A stretch of DNA of 64,000 nucleotides from Romboutsia_E sp900604535 (GTDB lineage: Bacteria; Bacillota; Clostridia; Peptostreptococcales; Peptostreptococcaceae). The first letter of the stretch is position 1; every line of letters begins with the position of its first letter. A model generated the notes under the pieces. It worked only from the letters and a program-made list of their open reading frames with translations. It ran no database searches and was not told where the DNA came from. The position numbers and the translations under genes were made by a program. The DNA is taken from assembly GCF_900604535.1 (NCBI RefSeq), contig NZ_UWOT01000010.1, positions 1 to 64,000 of the forward strand, read 5' to 3'. Below are positions 1-9,124 of the stretch, one piece after another.

Positions 1-45
1 ATATAGGTCAAATCTTAATAGCGTCTAGTGTACTTTTCATATAAA

Positions 46-88
46 TAAAAAAAGAATGGTAATATATTATCCATTCTCTTTTTTTATT
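46..88. terminator. Bidirectional terminator hairpin
   Basis: Arms AGAATGG (53-59) and CCATTCT (71-77) are flanked by an A-run on the left and a T-run on the right. The hairpin can therefore stop transcription from the minus-strand gene ending at 92 and from whatever lies upstream on the plus strand. Confidence 0.8.
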
Positions 89-91
89 TAA

Positions 92-622
92 CTATCTAAA
101 TTCTGATATGTTATTATCTATACTTAAAAACTTAAGTATACTTGGTAATGGAAGTTTTTTAGCTTCTATTCCTTTTCCAAACTCTTCATAACATTCCTTT
201 AATTCTTTATCATAAGTATGAATTATTCCATATTCTAATTCCGATAGATGAGTATATAAGTATTCCTTAACATCTTCTAAATTCTTTAAATTATCTATTT
301 CACTTTCATTTAATATATGTTTAAATATTTCGAAGCCCTCTCCTCTTGAAGTCCATATAAATATTCTAAATGTGATCAACGCTCTTTCTATAAATAATCC
401 TGTACTTATCGAATTCATATGATTTATATCATCGTATAAATGTTGATTAAAATCGATAAAACCACTTGGAAGTAAGTCATATGACTTTTCCTCATTAAAT
501 TCAATCTTACTTTCTATTATCTGTTTATATAGGCTTTCATATCCAGTTGCGTTTATTAGCATATCAGAAAACTTTGTAGGTTGTATGAATATATTTTCTT
601 TAGTTATAAATTTACCTTTCAT
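92..622 (-). CDS. Hypothetical protein, 176 aa
   Basis: I do not recognise this protein. It is mostly polar, with no signal peptide, no clear membrane segment and no metal-binding cysteine or histidine pattern. The middle (about residues 75-100) is mildly hydrophobic and the C-terminal half is rich in Glu and Lys, so a soluble helical protein is likely. The ATG is preceded by GAGAGG at a normal distance. The gene is transcribed alone: a terminator follows at 46-88, and the ABC transporter operon upstream ends about 80 bases before its start with no obvious strong terminator between them. Read-through from that operon is possible, but no functional link can be claimed. Confidence 0.7.
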   Translation of the reverse strand: MKGKFITKENIFIQPTKFSDMLINATGYESLYKQIIESKIEFNEEKSYDLLPSGFIDFNQHLYDDINHMNSISTGLFIERALITFRIFIWTSRGEGFEIFKHILNESEIDNLKNLEDVKEYLYTHLSELEYGIIHTYDKELKECYEEFGKGIEAKKLPLPSILKFLSIDNNISEFR

Positions 623-699
623 AAGTACCTCTCTTAATGTCTAATTAGTTTTTACAATATATTTTATCATATAAAGATATTTATTCAAGAATAAAGTTT

Positions 700-1362
700 T
701 TAACTAACCTCTTTACTATATTCAATTATTCCATTACTTATATTTATTGTATTATCTGCAACTTCATCAGCAAAATTAGTATCATGAGTTATAATAAGTA
801 TAGTCATTCCTTGTGATTTAAGCGTCTTCATTATATTAACAATATTTTTTGTAGTTTCTTTATCTAAAGCTGAAGTTGGCTCATCAAAGCAAAGTATCTT
901 TGGCATTAAGGCACATGCTCTAGCTATAGCTACTCTTTGCTGCTGACCACCAGATAATTGATATGGATAAAAATCACCTCTATCCTCTAACCCAACTAAT
1001 TGTAATAATTCATTAGCTTTATTTATAGCTTCTTTTTTAGGTACTTTTAAAATACCAATTGGAGCTTCTATAATATTTTGTAATACACTCATATGAGGAA
1101 ATAAATTAAAGTTTTGAAATACCATTCCTATTTTGCCTTTTTGATTATGAATGTCCTTACTATCGTTCATAACTTCTCCATCTATTATAATTTTACCAGA
1201 ATCAAATTCCTCTAATCCGTTTATACATCTAAGTAAAGTGGTTTTACCTGCACCTGACTTTCCAAGTAATACACCTACCTCACCTTTTTCTAATCTAAAT
1301 GAAATATCTCTAAGTACATTATTATTTTCAAATGATTTATTTAAATTCTTTATTTCTAACAT
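700..1362 (-). CDS. Amino-acid ABC transporter ATPase (HisP/GlnQ family)
   Basis: This is the cytoplasmic ATPase of a polar amino-acid importer. Walker A GKSGAGKTT lies at residues 34-42, the Q-loop region reads VFQNFNLFPHMSV, the signature LSGGQQQR is near residue 136, and Walker B ILCFDEPTSALD is followed by the His switch ITHD. Length 220 aa is slightly short for the family (about 240) but all motifs are present. The ATG has AGGAGG upstream. It is the last gene of a three-gene operon with the permease (9 bp gap) and the binding protein. The histidine T-box in front of the operon suggests histidine as substrate, as in predicted HisXYZ importers; this is an inference. Confidence 0.92.
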   Translation of the reverse strand: MLEIKNLNKSFENNNVLRDISFRLEKGEVGVLLGKSGAGKTTLLRCINGLEEFDSGKIIIDGEVMNDSKDIHNQKGKIGMVFQNFNLFPHMSVLQNIIEAPIGILKVPKKEAINKANELLQLVGLEDRGDFYPYQLSGGQQQRVAIARACALMPKILCFDEPTSALDKETTKNIVNIMKTLKSQGMTILIITHDTNFADEVADNTINISNGIIEYSKEVS

Positions 1363-1371
1363 AGTTTCCTC

Positions 1372-1983
1372 CTATTTATAATACGAATATTTTCTTTCTA
1401 GTAATTTAAAGCCTTGAGTAATAATCATTACTAAAGCTAAATAAATAATTCCTACTTGTATTAATGGTAATAAACTAACTTCTCTTATAGATTCTATTTG
1501 AGCCAATCTTAAAATATCATTTAACCCTAAAATATATACTAGTGAAGTGTCTTTTATTAATGTAATTACCTCATTTGACATTGGTGCTAGTATTCGTTTT
1601 ATAACTTGAGGTAACAATATACGTTTATACATTGTAATCTTATCAAAGCCTAATACTACAGCAGCTTCTCTTTGTCCTTTATCTATAGATTCTATTCCGC
1701 CTCTAAATATTTCTGCAAAATAAGCCGCATAATTTAAAAAGAATGCAATTATACCCGATGTAAATCTATCAAATGTAACACCTAATAGTGGTAATCCATA
1801 AAATATGACTATTAACTGTAGAAGCAAAGGAGTACCTCTCATAACTAATATATATAGTTTTGCTACTAATTGTATTATTTTAAATTTAGACCTCTTTAAA
1901 ATCGCTACTACGAGCCCTAATGGTATTGATAATATTAAAGTCACTATAAAAACTGATATTACAATGCCTAATCCTTTTAACAT
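1372..1983 (-). CDS. Amino-acid ABC transporter permease (HisM/ArtM-like)
   Basis: This is an integral membrane subunit of the polar amino-acid importer family, 203 aa with about five hydrophobic segments. The loop EIFRGGIESIDKGQREAAVVLGF is the EAA motif that docks on the ATPase. There is a single permease gene, so the pore is probably a homodimer. It sits between the binding protein (34 bp upstream) and the ATPase (9 bp downstream), and all three share the T-box leader at 2918-3200. No lesions were seen. Histidine specificity rests on the leader, not on this sequence. Confidence 0.92.
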   Translation of the reverse strand: MLKGLGIVISVFIVTLILSIPLGLVVAILKRSKFKIIQLVAKLYILVMRGTPLLLQLIVIFYGLPLLGVTFDRFTSGIIAFFLNYAAYFAEIFRGGIESIDKGQREAAVVLGFDKITMYKRILLPQVIKRILAPMSNEVITLIKDTSLVYILGLNDILRLAQIESIREVSLLPLIQVGIIYLALVMIITQGFKLLERKYSYYK

Positions 1984-2017
1984 AAATTTGCCCCCTTAAT
2001 TAAAACTTAATTACTTA

Positions 2018-2797
2018 TTACTTAAACCATTTAGAATATATGTCATCAAATGTATTATCTTTTTTAATTTCATTTAGTGCTGTATTAACTTTATCTCTAA
2101 GTTCTGTATTATCCTTTTTAAATCCAACTACAAATACTTCTGTTCCGAAATCATCATTTAAAATAGAATAAATATCTTGATCTTTTTGGCTTATATAATA
2201 TCTAGCAAGAACTTCATCTGCAACTAAAGCATCTATTCTCCCTATTTCTAAATCTCTAAAAGCATTATCGAAGGTATCATACAAGACTGGTTCTTTATTA
2301 TTTATACTATCAACAAATGAAGTATCTTTTAAGACAGCTTCCATGCCAGCTGAATCACTTTGAGTTCCGACTGTTTTATTTTTTAAATCAGATTTACTAT
2401 TTATATTAAAACTCTTTAATGTAACTATTATTTGCTTATTATCTAAATAAGAATCTGTGTAAGCTACTTTTGACTTTCTTTCTTCTGTTAATGTATATCC
2501 ATTCCAAATTGCATCTATATTACCAGAATTAAGCTCAGCTTCTTTCATAGACCAATCTATTGATTGAAATTTAATATTCATATTTAATCTTTTTCCTACT
2601 TCATTTGCTAAGTCAACATCAAATCCAACTGTATTTCCTTTGCCATCTAAAAATCCCATTGGAACAAATGTATTATCATAACCTATTACCATTTCATTAT
2701 TAGATTTCTCATTGATATTTGAACATCCTACTAAAACACTTGTATATATTATTGATAAAGTTGTAATTACTATTTTTTTTAATATATTTTTCTTCAT
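2018..2797 (-). CDS. Amino-acid ABC transporter substrate-binding lipoprotein
   Basis: This is the extracellular binding subunit, 259 aa. A basic N-terminus and hydrophobic stretch end in the lipobox LVGC (Cys 25), so it should be lipid-anchored. The mature part follows the family 3 solute-binding pattern: GYDNTFVPMGFLD near the start, then GFDVDLANEVGKRLN, and a second lobe with VGTQSDSAGMEAVL. It is the first gene of the operon, directly downstream of a T-box whose specifier appears to be CAC (His). A histidine binder, as in HisX/HisJ, is the best guess; other cationic or polar amino acids cannot be excluded from sequence alone. Confidence 0.92.
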   Translation of the reverse strand: MKKNILKKIVITTLSIIYTSVLVGCSNINEKSNNEMVIGYDNTFVPMGFLDGKGNTVGFDVDLANEVGKRLNMNIKFQSIDWSMKEAELNSGNIDAIWNGYTLTEERKSKVAYTDSYLDNKQIIVTLKSFNINSKSDLKNKTVGTQSDSAGMEAVLKDTSFVDSINNKEPVLYDTFDNAFRDLEIGRIDALVADEVLARYYISQKDQDIYSILNDDFGTEVFVVGFKKDNTELRDKVNTALNEIKKDNTFDDIYSKWFK

Positions 2798-2917
2798 AAA
2801 TTCATTCTCCTCTTATTTATTTTCTAAATATTCTGAATAACAAAAGTATAATCATATCTTGATATACGATGTACGGTAATTAATATAAAATAATTAGGGC
2901 CCTTAAATTTTCATATT

Positions 2918-3200
2918 AAAAAACTCCCGTCTATAGCTTATAGCTATAGGACGGGAGTTAACTCACGTGGTTCCACCTATATTCATTAATGCCTCACGAC
3001 ACTAACCTCATCAAGTACTGCAATTAACTTGCTAATACTTTAGCACTATAACGGGTGCAAGGAATCCGGTACAGCCTACTAAAACAGTATTCTTTCGGTG
3101 TACTGCTCAAAGATGTGTTTCAATATAATATCAATATTTCCTTTCACCAAACGGAAACTCTCTGAAAAAGATGCTTATATCTACTCTTTCTTATCATCGC
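2918..3200 (-). promoter_or_regulatory. T-box leader, specifier CAC (histidine)
   Basis: On the minus strand the leader begins with the GATGATAAGAAAGAGTAG stem I base (3198-3181). It then shows the distal loop element GGTGAAAGG, the T-box core AGGTGGAACCACGT (2978-2965), and a strong terminator (arms within 2923-2958, then a U-run). The specifier loop reads TGAAA-CAC-ATCTTTGAG with CAC at 3117-3115. Aligning it with the second T-box of this window, where the same offset gives AGA in front of an argG remnant, supports the reading frame of the specifier. Uncharged tRNA-His would stabilise the antiterminator and allow transcription of the transporter. Confidence 0.93.
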
Positions 3201-3231
3201 ATTTGTAATTTCTTTATTTAATTATGTTTAA

Positions 3232-3260
3232 ATCTTATATTATTATTTTATTCATGTCAA
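3232..3260 (-). promoter_or_regulatory. Sigma-A type promoter of the T-box/transporter operon
   Basis: On the minus strand TTGACA (3260-3255), a 17-base spacer and TAAGAT (3237-3232) form a near-consensus promoter. It lies about 30 bases upstream of stem I of the T-box. Confidence 0.75.
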
Positions 3261-3294
3261 TCATTTTATTATTTTTTCTTATAAAATTATATAT

Positions 3295-4737
3295 TTATTT
3301 ATGAAGCTTAAACGATGTAAATAGAAAAATCATTGGAAATATCTCTAATCTTCCAGCTAACATATCAAATATAAGTGTTAATTTAGATAGGTCAGAAAAC
3401 GATGAAAAATTTCCAACAGGTCCTACTATAGAACCAAGACCTGGTCCTACATTACTTAAACATGTAACTACAGAGGTAACCATGCCAATTAAGTCTATAT
3501 AATCTAGTGACAATAATATCATAGATACTATTATTATTATTATATATATAAAAAAATAAGTTTGAATTACATTTATAGTCTCATTTTCAACGTATTCATC
3601 ATCAACCTTTATAGCATGTATAGAATGTGGTGAAAATATACATTTTAAATTGTTTATAGATACTTTAAATAAAGTTAATACTCTATATACCTTTATTCCA
3701 CCCCCTGTTGATCCAGCACATGCACCAACTAGCATTAGAAGTATGATTAAAACTTGAGATAGTTTAGGCCAAAGAGAAAAATCTGCAGTTATAAAACCTG
3801 TTGTTGTTATAATTGAACTTACTTGAAAGAATGCATCTCTAAATGCTCGTCCTATGTTCATATATGATGGAATTATATTAAGAGTAATAATAATTGTAAA
3901 AAAAGTTACTATCTTTAAGTAACACTTTAATTCCTCACTTTTCAAAGCTTCTCTTATATTGCCTAAATAAACTAAATAATAGATATTAAAGTTTACTCCA
4001 AATATAAGCATAAATATGCCTACCACATAATCTATGTACGCACTATTATAAGATGCTATACTTGCGTTTGTTATAGAGTAGCCACCTGTGCCTGCAGTTG
4101 AAAAGGTTATAACTATGCTATCAAATAAAGGCATCTTACCTAATAGTAAGAATCCAACTTGAAATAAACTTAATGCAAAATATATCAAACATAAAATACG
4201 AGCATTCATTTTCACCTTAGAAACAAACTTAGTAACTATAGGACCTGGTACTTCTGCACGCATTAAATATATATTTTGACCTTTAGATTGTGGCAAAAAT
4301 GATAATAAAAATACTAATATCCCTATACCGCCAATCCAATGAGTTAAACTTCTCCAAAATAACATGGCATAACTTAGCTTCTCAACATCAGTTAAAATAG
4401 TAGATCCTGTGGTAGTAAATCCTGAAACAGTTTCAAAGAATGCATCTATAAATTTAGGTATTTCTCCACTTAGATAAAACGGAAGTGAACCTAGTAATGA
4501 TACAAGTATCCAAGATAAAGAAACTATTATAAATCCTTCTTTTGTATAGATTTTATGCTCCTTAGTTGGTATAATCGCTAATATAGAGCCTATAGCAATA
4601 CATATTAATATAGACTGTATAAAGTAAGTATAGGCATCTTCATTATAAATAAAAGATACACCTAGAGGTAAACATAATAAAAGAGCTTCAAATAATACAA
4701 TTTTTCCTGTTGTTTTTAAAACTACATTTAAATTCAT
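3295..4737 (-). CDS. trkH: Potassium uptake protein TrkH/KtrB family
   Basis: This is the membrane channel-like subunit of a Trk/Ktr potassium uptake system, 480 aa with many hydrophobic segments. Four pore-loop regions are visible: SGFTTTGSTIL (about residue 105), STAGTGGYS (about 215), ITTTGFITAD (about 310) and CLSNVGPGLG (about 425). Each has the conserved selectivity-filter glycine. It partners with the adjacent TrkA-type regulator, which ends 9 bp before this start, and the pair is co-transcribed. Length matches TrkH (about 480) better than KtrB. It should move K+ across the cell membrane under control of nucleotide binding to TrkA. Confidence 0.95.
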   Translation of the reverse strand: MNLNVVLKTTGKIVLFEALLLCLPLGVSFIYNEDAYTYFIQSILICIAIGSILAIIPTKEHKIYTKEGFIIVSLSWILVSLLGSLPFYLSGEIPKFIDAFFETVSGFTTTGSTILTDVEKLSYAMLFWRSLTHWIGGIGILVFLLSFLPQSKGQNIYLMRAEVPGPIVTKFVSKVKMNARILCLIYFALSLFQVGFLLLGKMPLFDSIVITFSTAGTGGYSITNASIASYNSAYIDYVVGIFMLIFGVNFNIYYLVYLGNIREALKSEELKCYLKIVTFFTIIITLNIIPSYMNIGRAFRDAFFQVSSIITTTGFITADFSLWPKLSQVLIILLMLVGACAGSTGGGIKVYRVLTLFKVSINNLKCIFSPHSIHAIKVDDEYVENETINVIQTYFFIYIIIIIVSMILLSLDYIDLIGMVTSVVTCLSNVGPGLGSIVGPVGNFSSFSDLSKLTLIFDMLAGRLEIFPMIFLFTSFKLHK

Positions 4738-4746
4738 TTGTTCCTC

Positions 4747-6096
4747 CTAATATATGATATTATCTAATCTTCTTAAAAACTTATTAGTAGTGATTAAGAT
4801 AACATTATCGTTATTTCTTATATAATCATCATTTGTAGGTACTATAATTGAGCTATTTCTAATAATTGCTAAAATTATGATATTAGGTTTAATATTAAGG
4901 TTTTTTAATAATAATCCTGTTACTTTATCTTTTTTTGTTGCTTCAAATTCTAAAACTGTTACTTTATAACTTACTTTTTTTGTCATATATTCCTTTAAAA
5001 AAGTACATTCTTTTTCCTGGATACATTTAATTATATAACTTGATATAATCTCTTTAGGAGAGATAAATGCCGTTAAATCGCTGGACTCTAGTAAATTTGT
5101 AGTTGATACGTCATTTATTTTAGTGATTACTTTTTCTACATTACAATGAGATGCATACATTGATACAATTATATTTTTTTCATCTACATCAGTCATAGAT
5201 ACAAAAACGTCAGTACTTCTTATTCCCTCTTCAAGTAAAACATCTGGGATTGTTCCGTCTTCATTTATTATCTTAGATCTAGGAGCTAAGTGAGTTATTA
5301 ACCTACATTTTTCTATATCTTTTTCTATAATTTTAACTTTAATTCCTAAATCACTAAGTTTATTAGCTAAACATATACTTACATTACCCCCACCAACTAT
5401 AATCACAGATTTTATATTATCATGCAATATACCTGTATTTAAAAATAGAGACTGTATATTGTTATATTTACCTATTATATATACCTTATCATTTTCCTCT
5501 AATATAAAATCATAATTAGGAATAAATATTTCTTTATTCCTATATACAGCATAAACTAATACACTAGTTTTAAATTTTTTATTTATATCTATTATCTTAG
5601 TGTTAATCATCCTATTATTTTTTTTAAGTATTATTTCAATTAACTTAATACTTTCATCTTTAAATGAAGTAATACTTAAACAGTTTGGATATCTTAAAAC
5701 ATTTATAATTTCTTCTGAAACTATTTTTTCAGGACTAACTATTTTATCTAAATCAAAACTCTTCATCATAAAATCTAATTGATACAAGTACTCTATATTG
5801 CTAACTCTTGCAATAGTAGCTTTAGCACCTAATTTTTTAGCTATTATACAAGCCAGTAAATTAATCTCATCTGATGATGTAACTGCTATAGTTATATCTG
5901 ATTTATTTACATCCGCTTTTACTTGAGTATCATAAATAACTCCATTTCCACATATAGCTTTAACATCATAATTATTCATGATTTTATGTATTTTAGTATA
6001 GTCTACATCTACTACAACTATATCGTGATTTTTTTTTGATAAGTTTTCAGTTAAAGACCTACCAACTTTTCCATTTCCGATTATCACTATATTCAT
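4747..6096 (-). CDS. trkA: Trk potassium uptake regulatory protein TrkA
   Basis: This is a cytoplasmic gating subunit of 449 aa built as a tandem repeat. RCK_N domain 1 has the Rossmann loop GNGKVGRSL at residues 7-15 and ends in VVVDVD; RCK_C 1 follows. RCK_N domain 2 has GGGNVSICLANKL near residue 233, then RCK_C 2. The double-RCK layout is typical of TrkA rather than single-RCK KtrA. It binds NAD(H) or ATP and gates the TrkH channel encoded immediately downstream. The start has GGAGG about 8 bases upstream. An imperfect palindrome (TAGACT...AGTCTA, 6175-6197) lies about 80 bases upstream of the start; I cannot assign it. Confidence 0.95.
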   Translation of the reverse strand: MNIVIIGNGKVGRSLTENLSKKNHDIVVVDVDYTKIHKIMNNYDVKAICGNGVIYDTQVKADVNKSDITIAVTSSDEINLLACIIAKKLGAKATIARVSNIEYLYQLDFMMKSFDLDKIVSPEKIVSEEIINVLRYPNCLSITSFKDESIKLIEIILKKNNRMINTKIIDINKKFKTSVLVYAVYRNKEIFIPNYDFILEENDKVYIIGKYNNIQSLFLNTGILHDNIKSVIIVGGGNVSICLANKLSDLGIKVKIIEKDIEKCRLITHLAPRSKIINEDGTIPDVLLEEGIRSTDVFVSMTDVDEKNIIVSMYASHCNVEKVITKINDVSTTNLLESSDLTAFISPKEIISSYIIKCIQEKECTFLKEYMTKKVSYKVTVLEFEATKKDKVTGLLLKNLNIKPNIIILAIIRNSSIIVPTNDDYIRNNDNVILITTNKFLRRLDNIIY

Positions 6097-6323
6097 AGTC
6101 GACCTCCAGTATGTATATTGAAATTAGATACAATTTAATTATTTTATTTATTCCTATGATAGATATATGCATTTTAGACTATATTATTATAAGTCTATGA
6201 TATGTTTAAAGTTTAACATTATGAGTGGTTTTAATTGCTTTTTTATACATTGTATTCTACACTTTAAGTATCAACAAGGGTTCATACATAAAACTGTTAA
6301 CTTAAACTTTGGAGGAGTATAGT

Positions 6324-6713
6324 ATGAAAAAATTAGTTGTTACTGACAGATTAAAATGTCAATCTTGTTTATCTTGTGAAATAGCTTGTTCTGAAGCTTT
6401 TTACAAAAATTACACTGAGGAAACTTCGTGTATAAGAATAGGTAATAAAAAAGATGATTCTATAGATGTAAAAGTCTGTAATCAGTGTGGTGTATGTGCA
6501 AAGAAATGCCCTGAAGGCGCTATAAAAGAAAATTCAAAAGGAGTGTACATGATAAATAAAAAATTATGTACAGGGTGTATGACTTGTGTTCAAGTCTGTC
6601 CTAAAGGTATAATAGCTAAAGTTGAAGAAAAGGAAACTCCAAGTAAATGTATCGCTTGTGGTAAATGTGTTGATGTCTGTCCCGAGGAGATATTATCTAT
6701 ACAAGAGGTGTAA
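6324..6713 (+). CDS. Ferredoxin-like protein with four 4Fe-4S motifs
   Basis: This is an electron-transfer protein of 129 aa. Four Cys motifs are present in order: CQSCLSCEIAC, CNQCGVCAKKC, CTGCMTCVQVC and CIACGKCVDVC, sixteen cysteines in all, enough for four [4Fe-4S] clusters. The family is the HycB/CooF-type small iron-sulfur subunit found with formate dehydrogenases, CO dehydrogenases and hydrogenases, but none of those genes is adjacent. The start is chosen at the ATG at 6324 because GGAGGAG (6311-6317) is 6 bases upstream; an in-frame TTG at 6309 would lie before that site. It is a single-gene unit ending in a strong hairpin. Confidence 0.9.
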   Translation: MKKLVVTDRLKCQSCLSCEIACSEAFYKNYTEETSCIRIGNKKDDSIDVKVCNQCGVCAKKCPEGAIKENSKGVYMINKKLCTGCMTCVQVCPKGIIAKVEEKETPSKCIACGKCVDVCPEEILSIQEV

Positions 6714-6719
6714 TATAAA

Positions 6720-6764
6720 ATGGATGTGTAATAATTTATTTAATTAAGTACACATCCATTTCTT
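6720..6764. terminator. Terminator after the ferredoxin gene
   Basis: An 11-bp perfect stem (ATGGATGTGTA at 6720-6730 with its complement at 6749-6759) is followed by a T-rich tract. Confidence 0.8.
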
Positions 6765-6835
6765 AATCTATTTCTATTATTTTTACATTATATTTTTTAT
6801 ATATTACAAGTATATTTTTTAATTGCTTAAAATTA

Positions 6836-7914
6836 CTATTTAGTTGCAATATCTTTGTTCTTAAAAGTCTTATAACTATGCATAAATGCTCTACTATTAA
6901 AAATATATTTTCCACCAATTTGAGTGTAATATTCTCCTGTTGAATCATAAATATCTTTAACTCTTTGAGTTAGATTTTTATGATAATATCTAAGTTCTTT
7001 AAATTCAGCTTTTAATTTATCAGCTGTCATCCAAACTTTGTTAGATGTTATATCAGCTAACTTAATATTTTCAAACTTTATATCATTTCTTTGTCCATAT
7101 ACATAAATTTCAGCTAATATCTCTTGTAAATTTTCATTAGTAAGATTATGCTTAAGCTTTAAATATGTTATAGCACCCATTGAATCTATACCTTTATCTT
7201 CAAGCTTTTCTTGATTTATTAGAGCATCTAAAGGCTGTCTTTTTATATATATATAATTTGCATCATCAAGTATATATTTACCTCTTAGATACTTAGCAGG
7301 CTTATATATTACAAGTATAGGACTATATTCTCCATTAATTTCCTCATTATTATAATCTAATATATCTTCTCTGCTATTAAGATTGTACTCACTAGAAATC
7401 ATACCATATCTTGATTTTTCTTTTAAGGAATACATATTTTCACTTTTTATGTAATCCATTATGTCCTTTACGTAATCTTTATCAACTATATGAGTTCTAT
7501 CATAAGTGTTATTAATATAATTACTTATTTGTTCTTCTTTAATTTTATTTATTTCATCTATATTTATTAAAAGTGCCGCACAAAGAGTTCTAAATTTAGC
7601 TTCTATATTAGTTATATCTGATTTTATATAAGCCTGAACATGATTTAAATTTTCCTCACTCTTTATACTTATAATATCCTTGCAAATCTGATCAATTGAT
7701 ATTAAGCAATTTTCATCAAATATATATTTGTTAATATTCTCTTTAATTGTTCAATATTAGAGTATATTCTTATATAATCACTTAATAAGTGTAATTTACT
7801 TTCTAATATTTCTTTTGGTATATTTATATTTAATTCATTTTCTTTAACACATAATCTTAAATCCCTATCATTGATTATATCTACTATATTATTTACTTTA
7901 ACCTCTTCTGTCAT
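6836..7914 (-). pseudogene. Unknown gene, frameshifted (about 359 codons)
   Basis: Two reading frames join end to end. The N-terminal 70 codons start at 7914 (MTEEVKVNNIVDI) and stop at 7702. The -1 frame then runs open from about 7725 to 6836 and adds roughly 290 residues (reading NKYIFDENCLISIDQICKD onward). The split is a single-base indel near 7715-7735 with no long homopolymer there. I do not recognise the protein; it is soluble, rich in Lys, Ile and Tyr, with no signal peptide. An internal ATG at 7459 could still give a 207-residue C-terminal piece. Real decay or a single-base assembly error are both possible. Its ATG is preceded by GTAAGGTGAGG. Confidence 0.7.
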
Positions 7915-8067
7915 TTTACCTCACCTTACTGCTCTAATTTAAAACTATGTATAATTATAACATGAATTTTATTCACATATAGATATTAATTGATTAAAAG
8001 CATTTTATTTTTATATAATTTTCATTTAACAGAAGGTTTTATTAACTATAATTTTATTATGTAAACA

Positions 8068-8105
8068 AATCAAAAAGAGCTAACTCTTTCTTGATATAGC
8101 TCTTA
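8068..8105 (-). terminator. Terminator after isocitrate dehydrogenase
   Basis: AAGAGCTA (8074-8081) pairs with TAGCTCTT (about 8096-8103). On the minus strand the stem is followed by TTTTTG. Confidence 0.65.
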
Positions 8106-8113
8106 ATATAATT

Positions 8114-9109
8114 CTATTTGATGTGTTTACAAATTTCCTCTACAAACTCTTGTGTAGTTGCGCTTCCCCCTAAATCAGAAGTCATTACTTTTCCTTCCAT
8201 AAATACATGCTTAAGTGCATTTTCAATTTTTATAGCTTTATCTTGTTCGCCTAAGTATTTAAGCATCATAACTGCGGATTGAATAATTGCTGTAGGATTT
8301 GCTTTATTTTGATTCGCAATATCTGGTGCACTTCCATGAACTGCTTCAAATACAGCATAATCTTTTCCTATATTTGCGCCAGGTATTATTCCTAATCCAC
8401 CTACTAATCCTGCACATAAATCAGATAGTATATCTCCATACAAATTAGGCATTACCATCACATCATATTTTTCAGGATTTAATACTAAATTCATAGCAGC
8501 AGCATCTACTATTAAATCGTTATATTCAAAATCATGTTTTTCACATATACTTCTAAATATATTTAAAAATAGACCATCTGTTAACTTCATTATATTGGCT
8601 TTATGAACACAAGTTAATTTATTTCTATTATTATCATTAACATAATCACAAGCAAATTGAATTATTCTTTTAGAAGCTTCTTTAGTTATTATTTTTATGC
8701 TTTCAGCACCATACTCCCCTAATTTGTGTTCTATTCCTGTATATAAGTCTTCTGTATTTTCTCTAACTATAACTAAATCTACATCTTCGTATCTTGATTT
8801 AATACCTTTAAATGTTTTTATCGGTCTTAAATTCGCATATAAGTCTAATTCCTGTCTTAAAGTTACATTGACACTTCTAAATCCTTTACCTATAGGAGTG
8901 GTTATTGGTCCCTTTATTGCAACCTTATTTTTCTTTACAGTATCTATTACATGTTTCGGTATAGGTGTATTGTATTTTTCTATTGCATTTTTACCTGCAA
9001 TAACTTCTTCCCATTCTATATTTACACCTGTAGATTCTACTACCTTAACCATAGCCTTACATATTTCTGGTCCTATACCATCTCCTGGTATTAAAGTAAT
9101 TTTATACAT
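8114..9109 (-). CDS. Isocitrate/isopropylmalate dehydrogenase family, probable NAD(P)-isocitrate dehydrogenase
   Basis: This is a beta-decarboxylating dehydrogenase of 331 aa. The N-terminus YKITLIPGDGIGPEI, the substrate motif TLRQELDLYANLRP, the catalytic Tyr in NTEDLYTGIEH, the Lys in CVHKANIMKLTDGLF, and the metal-binding aspartates in DLIVDAAAMN and NLYGDILSDL are all present. The sequence resembles short NAD-type isocitrate or homoisocitrate dehydrogenases more than LeuB. The ATG at 9109 is preferred because GGAGG lies just before it; a TTG at 9124 falls on that site. It is the second gene after a homocitrate/Re-citrate-type synthase (15 bp gap), which suggests a route from acetyl-CoA and oxaloacetate toward 2-oxoglutarate. 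Aconitase is not in the window. Confidence 0.88.
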   Translation of the reverse strand: MYKITLIPGDGIGPEICKAMVKVVESTGVNIEWEEVIAGKNAIEKYNTPIPKHVIDTVKKNKVAIKGPITTPIGKGFRSVNVTLRQELDLYANLRPIKTFKGIKSRYEDVDLVIVRENTEDLYTGIEHKLGEYGAESIKIITKEASKRIIQFACDYVNDNNRNKLTCVHKANIMKLTDGLFLNIFRSICEKHDFEYNDLIVDAAAMNLVLNPEKYDVMVMPNLYGDILSDLCAGLVGGLGIIPGANIGKDYAVFEAVHGSAPDIANQNKANPTAIIQSAVMMLKYLGEQDKAIKIENALKHVFMEGKVMTSDLGGSATTQEFVEEICKHIK

Positions 9110-9124
9110 TTTAATTTCCTCCAA

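Noticed and set aside
2896..2904. AGGGCCCTT palindrome just after the histidine T-box terminator.
   Set aside because: Nine bases only, with no T-run or partner site; likely chance.
6175..6197. Imperfect palindrome TAGACT...AGTCTA upstream of trkA as an operator or riboswitch.
   Set aside because: Only six base pairs, no match to a known potassium or c-di-AMP element.
6763..6948. A 61-residue minus-strand frame after the ferredoxin terminator.
   Set aside because: It overlaps the 3' end of the frameshifted unknown gene in another frame and has no ribosome site.
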